The translations under genes were made by a program, and so were the position numbers. Positions 7,111 to 14,547 of a stretch of DNA of 37,342 nucleotides are shown one piece after another. The notes under the pieces are model-generated. The model was given only the letters and a program-made list of their open reading frames with translations, ran no database searches and was not told the DNA's origin. Position 1 is the stretch's first letter; every line of letters starts with the position of its first letter. The DNA comes from Nitrospirota bacterium (GTDB lineage Bacteria > Nitrospirota > Thermodesulfovibrionia > Thermodesulfovibrionales > Magnetobacteriaceae): the NCBI GenBank assembly GCA_015233045.1, contig JADFYL010000009.1:1-37342 (forward strand), given 5' to 3'.

Positions 7111-7929
7111 ATGGAAAGGTTTTATTATGACTTGATAGATATTCTGATAGTCGTTTTTTTTCTTTTTGTCTCGAAAAAGACGGCGGATTTTCTTACGGGG
7201 TTTGATGATGACGATGCCGTAGAGAGGGGCGGCAACGCCGCTGTGGCGCTGTGGCGTTTTGGCCACTATTTTGGGATGGCCGTTGCAATGTCTGGTGTAA
7301 TTGGCGCTGAGACGGCATTGACAGACGTACTGTCTTTCTTTCTCATAGGGGCGCTTGTCACCGTGTTGTTCTTTCTTTCTCATTACATTAACCGCTACCT
7401 GTTTCTTAGGGGAATAGACCACAACAGACTCATCGGACAAGGCAATGTTGCCGTAGGCATGGTCGAGTGTGGGATTTATGTGGCGTCGGGACTGGTTCTC
7501 AACGGGGTACTGTCAGGGGGTGGCGGAGGGGTTATATCCACCGTGGCGTTCTTTGCACTGGCGCAGTGTGTCATGGCGCTGGTGTTTTTAATCACAGAAA
7601 AAATCTACCATATAGGTATCAAAAGTGAGATTGAATACGGAAATATCAGCGCCGGAGTCGTCCTCGCAGGGGGCATCGTCTCCTATGCGGTGATTCTCAG
7701 GGCCAGCGTGACGGGGGATTTTATTGGTTGGGGACGTGGAATAGTTGCCTTTTTTATCAGCGCCTTTATGGGGCTGGCCTTTTTGTTAGTAATCCAGAAG
7801 GCTGCCAATTATATCTTTCTTCCCAGGACTACCCTGTCCGAACAAATCAAAAACCGCAACACCGCCGCAGTGATAGTGGTTGAGGCAATTTCGCTCTCAA
7901 TTGCCATTGTCATTGGTCAGGTTATGTAA
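7111..7929 (+). CDS. DUF350 family inner-membrane protein (YjfL-like)
   Basis: This 272-residue polytopic protein has about eight hydrophobic segments. Four internal repeats are visible, each opening with an Asn-Ala/Val motif then a Gly-rich helix: GGNAAVALWRFG, QGNVAVGMVECG, YGNISAGVVLAGG and RNTAAVIVVE. This is the pattern of tandem DUF350 domains, as in E. coli YjfL but duplicated. In E. coli, yjfL sits with yjfM (YgiB-like lipoprotein) and yjfC (glutathionylspermidine-synthase-like ATP-grasp), the same trio seen here. The role of DUF350 is unknown. Context suggests a membrane component of an envelope system linked to peptide or polyamine ligation. The start ATG has only a weak GGTG ribosome site, 5 nt after a short leader frame. 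Confidence 0.85.
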   Translation: MERFYYDLIDILIVVFFLFVSKKTADFLTGFDDDDAVERGGNAAVALWRFGHYFGMAVAMSGVIGAETALTDVLSFFLIGALVTVLFFLSHYINRYLFLRGIDHNRLIGQGNVAVGMVECGIYVASGLVLNGVLSGGGGGVISTVAFFALAQCVMALVFLITEKIYHIGIKSEIEYGNISAGVVLAGGIVSYAVILRASVTGDFIGWGRGIVAFFISAFMGLAFLLVIQKAANYIFLPRTTLSEQIKNRNTAAVIVVEAISLSIAIVIGQVM

Positions 7930-7943
7930 TAGGATGATGTGAT

Positions 7944-8579
7944 ATGTCAATTAAGACCGCGTCGGTTGGCGGGATATTTTTCCTTGCTAATGCCTTGTTA
8001 ACGACATCAGGGTGTTCGCCGGAGCTGAAGGACTGCCCTCAACAATTTACAAACACTGCAACGCCTCTGCAGAAATACGGCGTTATTACGGAGGTTCAGG
8101 AAATCGAACAAGGACAGTTTAAAATAGTCAATGAGGTGCCGAGCAAATGCACAGGCGTTATGGTAACCCACATAGACGGCTCCGTCGAGACAATCCCCCG
8201 GCAGCAGGCCGAGATGATGGCCAGAGACGCCCCTAACGATTTTGGACTTGGTCTTGGGACGGTGCTTGCATCGGGGCTGTTCGGCTATATGCTTGGTAGG
8301 ACATCTTTCATCTCGTCGCATGTCTATGCCAACGATAGTATATACAGGCAAACCCTCGCCAACAAAGCGGTTATTACAAGGAAGACCGGACGTGACGACT
8401 CCCCGCAATACTCCTTCGGAAGCGGCGGATATGGCGGCTGGCAAAGAGGCGGCGGTTTTTCGGTAGACGGTGTCCCGGCAAGCGGCAGATATGGCGGCAG
8501 ACAATCCTACGGCACAGCCGGTTCGAGCGTGAAACGCGGCGGTTTCTTTTCAGGGCTTTTTGGCAGGGGATCAGGTTGA
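7944..8579 (+). CDS. YgiB/YjfM-type (DUF1190-like) lipoprotein
   Basis: The protein has 211 residues. An N-terminal hydrophobic stretch ends in TTSGC, a probable but imperfect lipobox, with Cys at residue 23. The middle has RQQAEMMARDAPNDFGLGLGTVLASGLFGYMLGR, and the C-terminus is Gly/Ser/Arg-rich and low-complexity (GGYGGW, RYGGRQ, VKRGGFFSG). The order of lipobox, GYMxGR-like segment and a final RGGF motif matches E. coli YgiB/YjfM (DUF1190). It lies 14 nt after the DUF350 gene and 6 nt before the ATP-grasp gene. An AGGA lies about 10 nt before the ATG. It is probably anchored in the envelope. The mechanism is unknown. Confidence 0.75.
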   Translation: MSIKTASVGGIFFLANALLTTSGCSPELKDCPQQFTNTATPLQKYGVITEVQEIEQGQFKIVNEVPSKCTGVMVTHIDGSVETIPRQQAEMMARDAPNDFGLGLGTVLASGLFGYMLGRTSFISSHVYANDSIYRQTLANKAVITRKTGRDDSPQYSFGSGGYGGWQRGGGFSVDGVPASGRYGGRQSYGTAGSSVKRGGFFSGLFGRGSG

Positions 8580-8585
8580 GAGCCT

Positions 8586-9770
8586 GTGAAAATCATAAAG
8601 ATTAATCCCATCCACGAAGGCATTTACAACGAAATCGGCTATACATGGTACCAGACGCCGGGGGCGTTGCCCTCCATAGCCGACGAGATAGTCTCTGTTA
8701 CTGAGACCGAGGGCGGCAATTATTATAAGGCCGCCGAAGAGCTTTACGACATGTTTGTACACGCGGCGGAGTTCGCCATCAAAAACCGCCTGTATCATCT
8801 GCTTGACATTGACGAGTCCCTCGCCGCGATGATTGAACACACGTGGGAGGATGAGCGGCATTTTCACCTCATAGGGCGCTTTGACTTTGCAGGGGGGCTT
8901 GATGGAATTCCTATAAAACTTATCGAGTTCAACTCCGACACGCCTTCTCTTATCTTTGAGACGGCAGTCATCCAGTGGATGCTCCTTAGGCATAACAAGA
9001 TGGACGAGACCATGCAGTATAACTCGTTATACGAGGCGTTAAAGGAATCGTTTATAAGACTACGGGGGCTGAATCCTGAGTTTGCTGGTAGTTCACGGGC
9101 AACTCCCCGCGCCCTGTTCTCGTCGCTTGACGGCTTTGCCGAAGACGAAAACACCGCGCGGCTGATAGAGGAGACTGCGTTAGAGGCGGGTTTTATTACT
9201 GATTTTGAGTTTGTTGACAAGGTTTTTTTTTCAAACGGCGATGGAATTTTCCTAAAAGACGCAGAACGTTATTACAGGTATGACTACTGGTTTAAACTCC
9301 TGCCATACGAGTTTATAAGCCTCTATGAACCGGACTTAGGGGCAATCCTCACCGATGTGCTGAGAAACGAGAGGGCTATCTTGCTCAATCCACCCTACGC
9401 GCTCCTGTTTCAGTCAAAGGGGTTATTGAAAATACTGTGGGATATGTACCGCGACCACCCACTGCTGCTTGAGACTTCGTGGCAACCCTTGGCCGGCAAG
9501 TCTTACGTAGAGAAAAAGACACTAGGAAGAGAAGGGCAAAACATCTCAATTATAGACAAAACCGGAAGGACTGTCCTTTCTAATGACGGCGAATACGGCG
9601 CGTATCGAAGCGTATATCAGGAGTATGCACGATTCCCTGATGACGGACAGGGGAGGTTTTACCAGGCTGGAGTATTCTTCTCATACGAGCCATGCGGGCT
9701 TGGTTTCAGGAGAGAAACGGGTATAATCCACAACAATTCCCAGTTCGCCGGTCACATTGTTGAAGGTTGA
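8586..9770 (+). CDS. Glutathionylspermidine-synthase-like ATP-grasp ligase (YgiC/YjfC family)
   Basis: This 394-residue protein matches the synthetase half of glutathionylspermidine synthase (PF03738) without the amidase domain. Visible elements are RFDFAGGLDGIPIKLIEFNSDTPS near residues 100-120 (substrate loop with E..N.DTP), SYVEKKTLGREGQNISI near 303-319 (ATP-contacting Lys and GREG loop), and the C-terminal FFSYEPCGLGFRRE followed by SQFAGHIVEG. Such enzymes make C-N amide bonds between a carboxylate and an amine. The YjfC/YgiC branch is not known to make glutathionylspermidine and may modify a peptide or polyamine in the envelope. Start is GTG 8586, 6 nt after the lipoprotein stop. It is the last gene of the trio. 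Confidence 0.88.
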   Translation: MKIIKINPIHEGIYNEIGYTWYQTPGALPSIADEIVSVTETEGGNYYKAAEELYDMFVHAAEFAIKNRLYHLLDIDESLAAMIEHTWEDERHFHLIGRFDFAGGLDGIPIKLIEFNSDTPSLIFETAVIQWMLLRHNKMDETMQYNSLYEALKESFIRLRGLNPEFAGSSRATPRALFSSLDGFAEDENTARLIEETALEAGFITDFEFVDKVFFSNGDGIFLKDAERYYRYDYWFKLLPYEFISLYEPDLGAILTDVLRNERAILLNPPYALLFQSKGLLKILWDMYRDHPLLLETSWQPLAGKSYVEKKTLGREGQNISIIDKTGRTVLSNDGEYGAYRSVYQEYARFPDDGQGRFYQAGVFFSYEPCGLGFRRETGIIHNNSQFAGHIVEG

Positions 9771-9800
9771 CGCCTATATTTTTATTACCCCTGCGTGAGT

Positions 9801-9830
9801 TTGACATGGGGTTGCACCTTGTTATACAAT
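9801..9830 (+). promoter_or_regulatory. Promoter of the 76-aa membrane protein
   Basis: Consensus TTGACA at 9801-9806 is followed by TATACA at 9823 (16-nt spacing) or TACAAT at 9825-9830 (18-nt spacing). TACAAT ends 7 nt before ATG 9838, so the mRNA should start at or within one base of the start codon. No Shine-Dalgarno sequence is present. Confidence 0.6.
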
Positions 9831-9837
9831 AGGCCCT

Positions 9838-10068
9838 ATGAGAAAGTTACTTATCGTATTGGCGGTCATAGTTGTGTTTCCGTTGTTGCCGTTGTTTTTG
9901 CCCATAGCGTTGGTTTACCTTTTAGCGGCTGTGAATATGAGCAAAGGCTACAGCAAGATGTTTTGCGGCGGCGTAAAGCCATCTACGAAGGACGTGATAA
10001 TAGAGGCTATGGCGTCTAAAGGGATACCTATTCCCACATGGCTGCTGTCCAAGCAGAAATCCTGCTGA
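9838..10068 (+). CDS. Small membrane protein, 76 aa
   Basis: The protein has two Lys/Arg residues at the N-terminus, then a hydrophobic stretch over residues 4-33 rich in Leu, Val and Pro. A short soluble tail contains two Cys (FCGGVKPS and the final KSC) and a WLLSK motif. It looks like a single, possibly hairpin, membrane anchor with a cytosolic tail. I do not recognise a family. It has its own strong promoter and follows the ATP-grasp operon by 67 nt, so it is probably separately expressed. The gene is supported by this promoter and by the terminator-like hairpin 68 nt downstream. Confidence 0.6.
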   Translation: MRKLLIVLAVIVVFPLLPLFLPIALVYLLAAVNMSKGYSKMFCGGVKPSTKDVIIEAMASKGIPIPTWLLSKQKSC

Positions 10069-10120
10069 GCACCAGCCCAAACTCAGGGGATGATCCCCCG
10101 TCCTGGCGATAGATAAAACG

Positions 10121-10170
10121 TATGCGAGATACGGGTGAAGGGGGGTTACCCCCCTTCGTCTTTATTAATC
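10121..10170 (+). repeat. Dispersed ~50-bp palindromic element, copy 1 (acts as terminator)
   Basis: The core is a 9-bp perfect stem (GAAGGGGGG at 10137-10145, CCCCCCTTC at 10149-10157) with a TTA loop. ATACGGGT precedes it and GTCTTTA follows. A near-identical copy lies inverted at about 21439-21492. Here it sits between convergent genes, where it can terminate both directions. The downstream side has a T-rich run (GTCTTTATT). A smaller hairpin (GGGGA/TCCCC) lies at 10086-10098. Confidence 0.8.
10137..10166 (+). terminator. Rho-independent terminator within the palindromic element
   Basis: A 9-bp GC-rich stem with a 3-nt loop is followed by GTCTTTATT. It closes the 76-aa gene on the plus strand and, being palindromic, could also stop transcripts of the GT2 operon from the other side. 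Confidence 0.7.
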
Positions 10171-10179
10171 CCTTCTTCT

Positions 10180-11118
10180 CTACGCAACGGTCTTCGTGCC
10201 GTGGACGATGACTTCGTAAAAGCCGCCTATCAGCCCTCTTAACTTATCGAAGTTATGTTTCTTAGGCGAGGCAATACAGACCAGAATGCGCGAGACAAAA
10301 TACCCCCAAAAGGCGTAATAAAAGAACAGCCACTGTATGGGCGACTTCTTTACGTGCGTCTTAAAGAAATAGTGTGTAAATATGACAAACATGAAAATTT
10401 CCTTATATCCATCGGGTCTCATCTGCGGTGCTTCGTAGTGGTAGAGCCTTGCGTATGGCGTGAAGATGAGCTTATAGGCCTTTGATACCCTGTAGGAGAA
10501 ATCCTTGTCTTCGCCCATACCGTAGTTAAGAAAATGTTTGGCGTCGAAGGCAAACTTACTAAACACCTCTTTTTTAAAAGAGCTAACCCCACCAGATAAG
10601 AAATCAACCTCTGTAATTTCTTTTATTTGAAAAGGTGTTGTGCCGTAGCTCGAGCAAAAGCCGGAGGATAGCACCTTGCCCTCCCTGACTCCAGAAACAA
10701 GGAAAGGAATCTCCAATATCTTCCTCAGCTTTTTTACTAGACTGAGTTTCTTGTGGTTTGCGATTGCCCCGCCCACCCCTCCGACGTCCTCTGATTTGGC
10801 GTATATGTCCATTATCCGTTCAATATAGTCAGGGAAAAGGACGACATCGTCATCAAGGAAAAACACTATATCACCGGTTGCAAGCTCAATCCCCTTGTTT
10901 CTTGAGGCGGTGAGGCCCGGCCTGTCTTTTTTATAATAAACGTAGTTAACGCCCATCTGCTCACTCTGGTCCTTTAGGGGCAGTTCGGTAAGGTTGCCGT
11001 CATCAACGACAATGATTTCATAAGGGGGCTGCGTCTGGCTTAATATTGACTCAATGCAGTTTTTTAGATCAACCGGCCTGTTATACGTGGGAATTATGAT
11101 TGAGGTTTTATATTTCAT
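10180..11118 (-). CDS. Glycosyltransferase family 2
   Basis: This is a 312-residue GT-A enzyme. The N-terminus SIIIPTYNRPVDLKNCIES, then VVDDGN and, near residue 85-95, DIVFFLDDDVV carry the nucleotide-sugar and metal ligands of inverting GT2 enzymes. GMGEDKDFSYRV later in the chain is the acceptor-side ED motif. The C-terminus has one or two hydrophobic helices (WLFFYYAFWGYFV), suggesting membrane association. The frame opens at GTG 11127, which overlaps the flippase stop. ATG 11118 is preferred because GAGAGG lies 9 nt upstream. It is the last gene of a minus-strand operon with a flippase and a deacetylase, so it likely builds an exported polysaccharide repeat unit. Confidence 0.88.
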   Translation of the reverse strand: MKYKTSIIIPTYNRPVDLKNCIESILSQTQPPYEIIVVDDGNLTELPLKDQSEQMGVNYVYYKKDRPGLTASRNKGIELATGDIVFFLDDDVVLFPDYIERIMDIYAKSEDVGGVGGAIANHKKLSLVKKLRKILEIPFLVSGVREGKVLSSGFCSSYGTTPFQIKEITEVDFLSGGVSSFKKEVFSKFAFDAKHFLNYGMGEDKDFSYRVSKAYKLIFTPYARLYHYEAPQMRPDGYKEIFMFVIFTHYFFKTHVKKSPIQWLFFYYAFWGYFVSRILVCIASPKKHNFDKLRGLIGGFYEVIVHGTKTVA

Positions 11119-11123
11119 AACAA

Positions 11124-12596
11124 TCACCCTCTCCTTCGTCTTATCAGATTTACTATTTTTTGATGTATAAAATCGGGACTCATCCAGGCGGAGACACCGT
11201 ACATAGCGAGGCAGTAGAGCACCGTTGACAGCGCGGCGCTGATATACTTATTAACGGGAACTATGGATGAGATATACGCAAGGGCGGCTATGACAAAAAC
11301 CATTATTAAAAAAAGGATAAAGACATCCCTTATCTTTATAAACCATGAGAAAAAAGAAATATTGCTGTAGAAACTCCGGACAAATATATACAGAGCGACA
11401 AACAGTATAAAAAAAGACAACGAGCTGCCGCAGGCAACGCCAACCGTGCCATACCCCATTTTAATAAAAGACACCGCCGCCAGACCATTGAACACCAGCA
11501 CCGCAGAGATGACTATTGAGGCATGAAACTGCTTATTGTGAGAGATAATAATGCCACGGGCTATGAAGGCAAGGGCAAAGAAATAACTCCCAATGGTAAC
11601 TATCTGTGTGGGCACTATACCCTGAATATACTTGGGAAGCACCAGATGAATGAAAGGCACAATTAAAAAGAACGATGGCCCCAAGAGAAACGGCATGAAA
11701 TGTGAGGTATAAGAGAGCGGTTTAAAAAAATAATCCTCCAATGTGTCCTCTCGCTTGCTGGTGGTAACGCTTCCCATGAGGTCAACCTCTACGACTTCCC
11801 TTGCGTCGCCGGGTATCTGCACAAGAAAGTTAAACACCAGCCCGGTTATAGAGTAATAACCCAGTTCTTTTACACCAAGCAGATACGCAATAATGATTTT
11901 ATCAATAGAGCTTATGAGATCGTTCGACACATTATAAACTAATATTGGCAGGCCTTTCTTAGTCAATTCGAAAAATACTGCCTTCTTAAAAGGCTCTATT
12001 AATTTAATCGGCGAGACCATGTGCATATAAACAACCATTATTAAAACAGAAAGCAAGGCGGAGAGATACATACCGTAGATACTCAGATAATATATCAAGC
12101 CGGCGTTTAAGATCACGGCAATGACAGATTTTTTGTAGTTTATTGAGCTAATCAGTTTAAATCGTTTATCTGCGCTTATCTCATTGAACTGGTAATCGAA
12201 GATACAATTCAGAATAATAAGTATGCCGACGGAGAGGAGTCCGGCCTGTTCCATTTTGTTTAAATTCGCGGAAAAGGCATAAATCCATACGCCGACGGTA
12301 ATAATTACAGACAGAAACATGGAGCCATAAAAGACGGCTGATTTTATGGCATTGCCTTCGGTGGTTTCATTTCTTGACTTATGGTAAGGCAGGAGATAAA
12401 ACATGGCGTTTCTGGTGCCGAGATGGGCGTACGTGGCATAGGTGGTTATGATAGAGATAAGATTCCATAATCCGTACAACTCCGGCGGCAGCAGCTTTGG
12501 TTTTATGAAGGTATTAACGATACCGCAGGCACGCTGAAACATGTTGCTTGCCGCGTAACGGGTTATATTCTTTACAAGGGTATCGCTATCTTTCAT
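11124..12596 (-). CDS. Polysaccharide/oligosaccharide flippase (Wzx/MATE-like)
   Basis: This 490-residue, very hydrophobic protein has about 12-14 predicted membrane helices and a typical opening (NITRYAASNMFQRACGIVNTFIKPKLLPPELYGLWNL). The start resembles the first helix of Wzx-type flippases in the MVF/MOP superfamily, where an amphipathic region is followed by a phase of two-helix hairpins. It should move undecaprenyl-linked oligosaccharide across the inner membrane. Its start overlaps the end of the deacetylase gene by 11 nt, and its stop lies 5 nt before the GT2 start, so the three genes are co-translated. The exact glycan is unknown. Confidence 0.85.
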   Translation of the reverse strand: MKDSDTLVKNITRYAASNMFQRACGIVNTFIKPKLLPPELYGLWNLISIITTYATYAHLGTRNAMFYLLPYHKSRNETTEGNAIKSAVFYGSMFLSVIITVGVWIYAFSANLNKMEQAGLLSVGILIILNCIFDYQFNEISADKRFKLISSINYKKSVIAVILNAGLIYYLSIYGMYLSALLSVLIMVVYMHMVSPIKLIEPFKKAVFFELTKKGLPILVYNVSNDLISSIDKIIIAYLLGVKELGYYSITGLVFNFLVQIPGDAREVVEVDLMGSVTTSKREDTLEDYFFKPLSYTSHFMPFLLGPSFFLIVPFIHLVLPKYIQGIVPTQIVTIGSYFFALAFIARGIIISHNKQFHASIVISAVLVFNGLAAVSFIKMGYGTVGVACGSSLSFFILFVALYIFVRSFYSNISFFSWFIKIRDVFILFLIMVFVIAALAYISSIVPVNKYISAALSTVLYCLAMYGVSAWMSPDFIHQKIVNLIRRRRG

Positions 12597-13599
12597 CCGG
12601 CTTCTTGCGTTGCAATGCCTTCTTCATTGATTTAAAAATATAGTTGTTTCTTATCTCTGTGTAGAATATCTGGTACCAGATTTTAGAGTTTGTGTCGTTA
12701 AAGTCTGTGAGCGCTATCCTATGCAGGTACGAATCAGACGGCGTATAATTGATTACCGGATAGGAGGAAAAGACCTTCTGCGCGCCAAGGGAAAGGCAAA
12801 GGCCGATTTGCCTTTCGGAGAAAGTTGTGCCGGGCTGGCCAAAGGGGAAGGCAAAGAGGTTTGTAAAGTTTTTGAAGGACTGTAGTTTTTCCATATTTTT
12901 CAGATAAGACTCCCTCAGCTCATCATCTGATAGAGTTAACGCCACGTCATGGTTATACAGGTGGTTTCCATAATAAATATACCGGCTGTGAGACGTCTTT
13001 ATGAGGTCATCCTCAGAGGCAAACGGGCCGACAAAACCTTCGACGGCATCCTGAAAATCCTTACCGCTAAGCTTTAAATATGAGTTCACAATCTCCCTTG
13101 TGCAATTAAGAAATAACGGGGTTATGATGTTTTCCCTACCTACAACGCTTAACAAATACTCTCTAAAACCCTCTTCCTTTTCGCAAAGATAGGTAATAAG
13201 GCCAGACTGGAATATCACGCCTGACACGGGTTCGGTGTTAAGAAAAATGACTGTTGGAACCGCGTTATTTTCTATTATCTCCGCGGCATCTGAAAAAAAA
13301 CCCTTTACGCCATCGTCAAATGTGACCATAGCGGCGCGCGGGGGCAGCTCACCGCTGATAAGCTCATCAGGTGAAACCACATTGAAATTATTTTTTATGA
13401 ACCTGAGTTGAAAGTCAAAGACATCGGGTGGGACATTTAATTTATACAGCTTGCTGAATTCACTTGGTGAGTGAGTAACGTCGTGGTATAAAAACACCGT
13501 CAACGCATCTTCCAGCTTAGCCTTCTTAAATAATCTGAAATACGCCCCGGCAAAAGACGCAAATACGCCCTTCAGAATTTTTTTACTGAACACATCCAA
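12586..13599 (-). CDS. Polysaccharide deacetylase (NodB-like)
   Basis: The protein has 337 residues. TFDDG at residues 93-97 is NodB motif 1, with the catalytic base and a metal Asp. GNHLYNHD at 211-218 supplies H213 and H217 in the H-x3-H spacing of motif 2. FAFPFGQPG further on corresponds to the motif 3 region. YHDV near residue 39 is also typical. It would remove N- or O-acetyl groups from a sugar polymer or lipid-linked intermediate. No signal peptide is obvious, although the first 20 residues are mildly hydrophobic. GAGGAG lies 5 nt before the ATG. It opens the minus-strand deacetylase-flippase-GT2 operon, 12 nt after the stop of the Uma2 gene. Confidence 0.85.
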   Translation of the reverse strand: MDVFSKKILKGVFASFAGAYFRLFKKAKLEDALTVFLYHDVTHSPSEFSKLYKLNVPPDVFDFQLRFIKNNFNVVSPDELISGELPPRAAMVTFDDGVKGFFSDAAEIIENNAVPTVIFLNTEPVSGVIFQSGLITYLCEKEEGFREYLLSVVGRENIITPLFLNCTREIVNSYLKLSGKDFQDAVEGFVGPFASEDDLIKTSHSRYIYYGNHLYNHDVALTLSDDELRESYLKNMEKLQSFKNFTNLFAFPFGQPGTTFSERQIGLCLSLGAQKVFSSYPVINYTPSDSYLHRIALTDFNDTNSKIWYQIFYTEIRNNYIFKSMKKALQRKKPDER

Positions 13600-13611
13600 C
13601 TCCTCAAACTG

Positions 13612-14124
13612 TTAATCGAATATATCTTTGATGTTGACCTGAAGTCCTTCTATTACCTTAGACGTAACCACGCCCTCAATCTCTGCAATGGAATATCGTT
13701 CGTATTTGTTGTCTTTGATGGTTAGGACTTCAACAGCCTTAAATTCGGGGATAACAATCCAATATTCAGGCACCTTATACTTCTCGTAAATCTCTTTCTT
13801 AGTGGCGGTATCTCTTATAAACGTACCGCGTGATACTATCTCGCACACCATATCCGGCACACCTCTTACCCAATCCTGAAAGATTGCCATGTTCTCTTTC
13901 CTGATGAACAGTATGTCGGGTTGAAGCCTGTTAAGGCTCTCTTCAAAAATTACATCAAGTGGGGAATAATAAACCTGCCCTAAATCTTTTGCTTTAACAT
14001 AATGATGAATAATATAGTTTAGCTTACTGCTGATACCCTGGTGCATTCCAAATGGACTATGCCCCACAATTTCCTCCCCATTGACAATCTCCGTTAAATC
14101 CAAATCTCTTTCTAAGGTTTCCAT
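13612..14124 (-). CDS. Uma2-family endonuclease (DUF820), copy 1
   Basis: This 170-residue protein has the PD-(D/E)xK restriction-like fold of Uma2. LQPDILFI near residue 67 supplies the Asp, VPDMVCEIVS near 89-98 the Glu, and the downstream KYKVPEYWIVIPE is the family hallmark. It is closely similar to the copy at 36050-36571, with long identical stretches such as NRLQPDILFIRKEN. Here the usual Ser-Pro after the CEI motif is Ser-Arg. Uma2 proteins are widespread, multi-copy and functionally obscure. Nuclease activity is inferred from fold. It has its own promoter ending 6 nt before the ATG and is downstream of a coiled-coil membrane-anchored protein. Confidence 0.82.
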   Translation of the reverse strand: METLERDLDLTEIVNGEEIVGHSPFGMHQGISSKLNYIIHHYVKAKDLGQVYYSPLDVIFEESLNRLQPDILFIRKENMAIFQDWVRGVPDMVCEIVSRGTFIRDTATKKEIYEKYKVPEYWIVIPEFKAVEVLTIKDNKYERYSIAEIEGVVTSKVIEGLQVNIKDIFD

Positions 14125-14130
14125 ATTGGT

Positions 14131-14160
14131 AGTATATCAACAGTCCTACGGTTTTGTCGA
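14131..14160 (-). promoter_or_regulatory. Promoter of Uma2 copy 1 (leaderless)
   Basis: On the minus strand: TCGACA (plus 14155-14160), 18-nt spacer, TATACT (14131-14136), then 6 nt to ATG at 14124. No Shine-Dalgarno sequence. Transcription start would coincide with the start codon. Confidence 0.6.
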
Positions 14161-14178
14161 GACGGCTGTTGTCGGGGA

Positions 14179-14502
14179 TTATTTGAGGAACGCCTTGAGC
14201 ATGGCGAAAAAAGCAACTAACTGCCCCGCCCAAAATATAAACATCCATTTCAATGTCTCAGACTTATTCGATTCAATTTTGAGTTCGAGGTCAGCTTTTA
14301 CAGATTCGATTTTGAGTTCGAGGTCGGCTTTTACAGATTCGATTTTGAGTTCGAGGCGCGTCATTTCCGTTTTTAAATCTAATTTGGTAGCCAAATCATC
14401 ACGAGAGCGCAAGCTCGATTCATTGATGACCGCAATCAGTGCGTCAACCCCGTCATCTCCCAGCCTTTCTCGTAATGGTCTCGGTATCGTTATAACGCTC
14501 AC
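14179..14502 (-). CDS. Coiled-coil protein with C-terminal membrane anchor (hendecad repeats)
   Basis: The protein has about 107 residues when started at GTG 14502 (SVITIPRPLRERLGDDGVDAL). The N-terminal 30 residues form a conserved-looking small domain, followed by a coiled coil built of 11-residue repeats (LKIESVKADLE). A C-terminal membrane helix (MFIFWAGQLVAFFAMLKAF) ends the chain. The plan of N-terminal domain, coiled coil and tail anchor resembles DUF1640/CCDC90-like proteins. A second protein of the same plan is encoded at 24891-25364. A TTG 36 nt upstream would add 12 residues but lies inside the -35 box. Function is unknown. Confidence 0.65.
   Translation of the reverse strand: MSVITIPRPLRERLGDDGVDALIAVINESSLRSRDDLATKLDLKTEMTRLELKIESVKADLELKIESVKADLELKIESNKSETLKWMFIFWAGQLVAFFAMLKAFLK
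14270..14355 (-). repeat. In-frame 33-bp tandem repeats in the coiled-coil gene
   Basis: Units run 14270-14302, 14303-14335 and a partial 14336-14355, with two mismatches between the full copies. Each encodes 11 residues of coiled coil, so copy-number change would lengthen or shorten the stalk without shifting frame. Confidence 0.85.
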
Positions 14503-14508
14503 GACTTC

Positions 14509-14538
14509 ATTATACCGTATAGGTTGTTTCTTTTTCAA
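14509..14538 (-). promoter_or_regulatory. Promoter of the coiled-coil gene (leaderless)
   Basis: Minus strand: TTGAAA (plus 14533-14538), 18-nt spacer, consensus TATAAT (14509-14514), then GAAGTC and the GTG start. The same TATAAT-GAA-A/G-TC-start layout occurs at the paralogous gene near 25364-25376. Confidence 0.65.
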
Positions 14539-14547
14539 CCGCCATCG

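Noticed and set aside
14270-14355. CRISPR-like short tandem repeats
   Set aside because: The units are contiguous, have no spacers and lie in frame with a coiled-coil gene (11 codons each).
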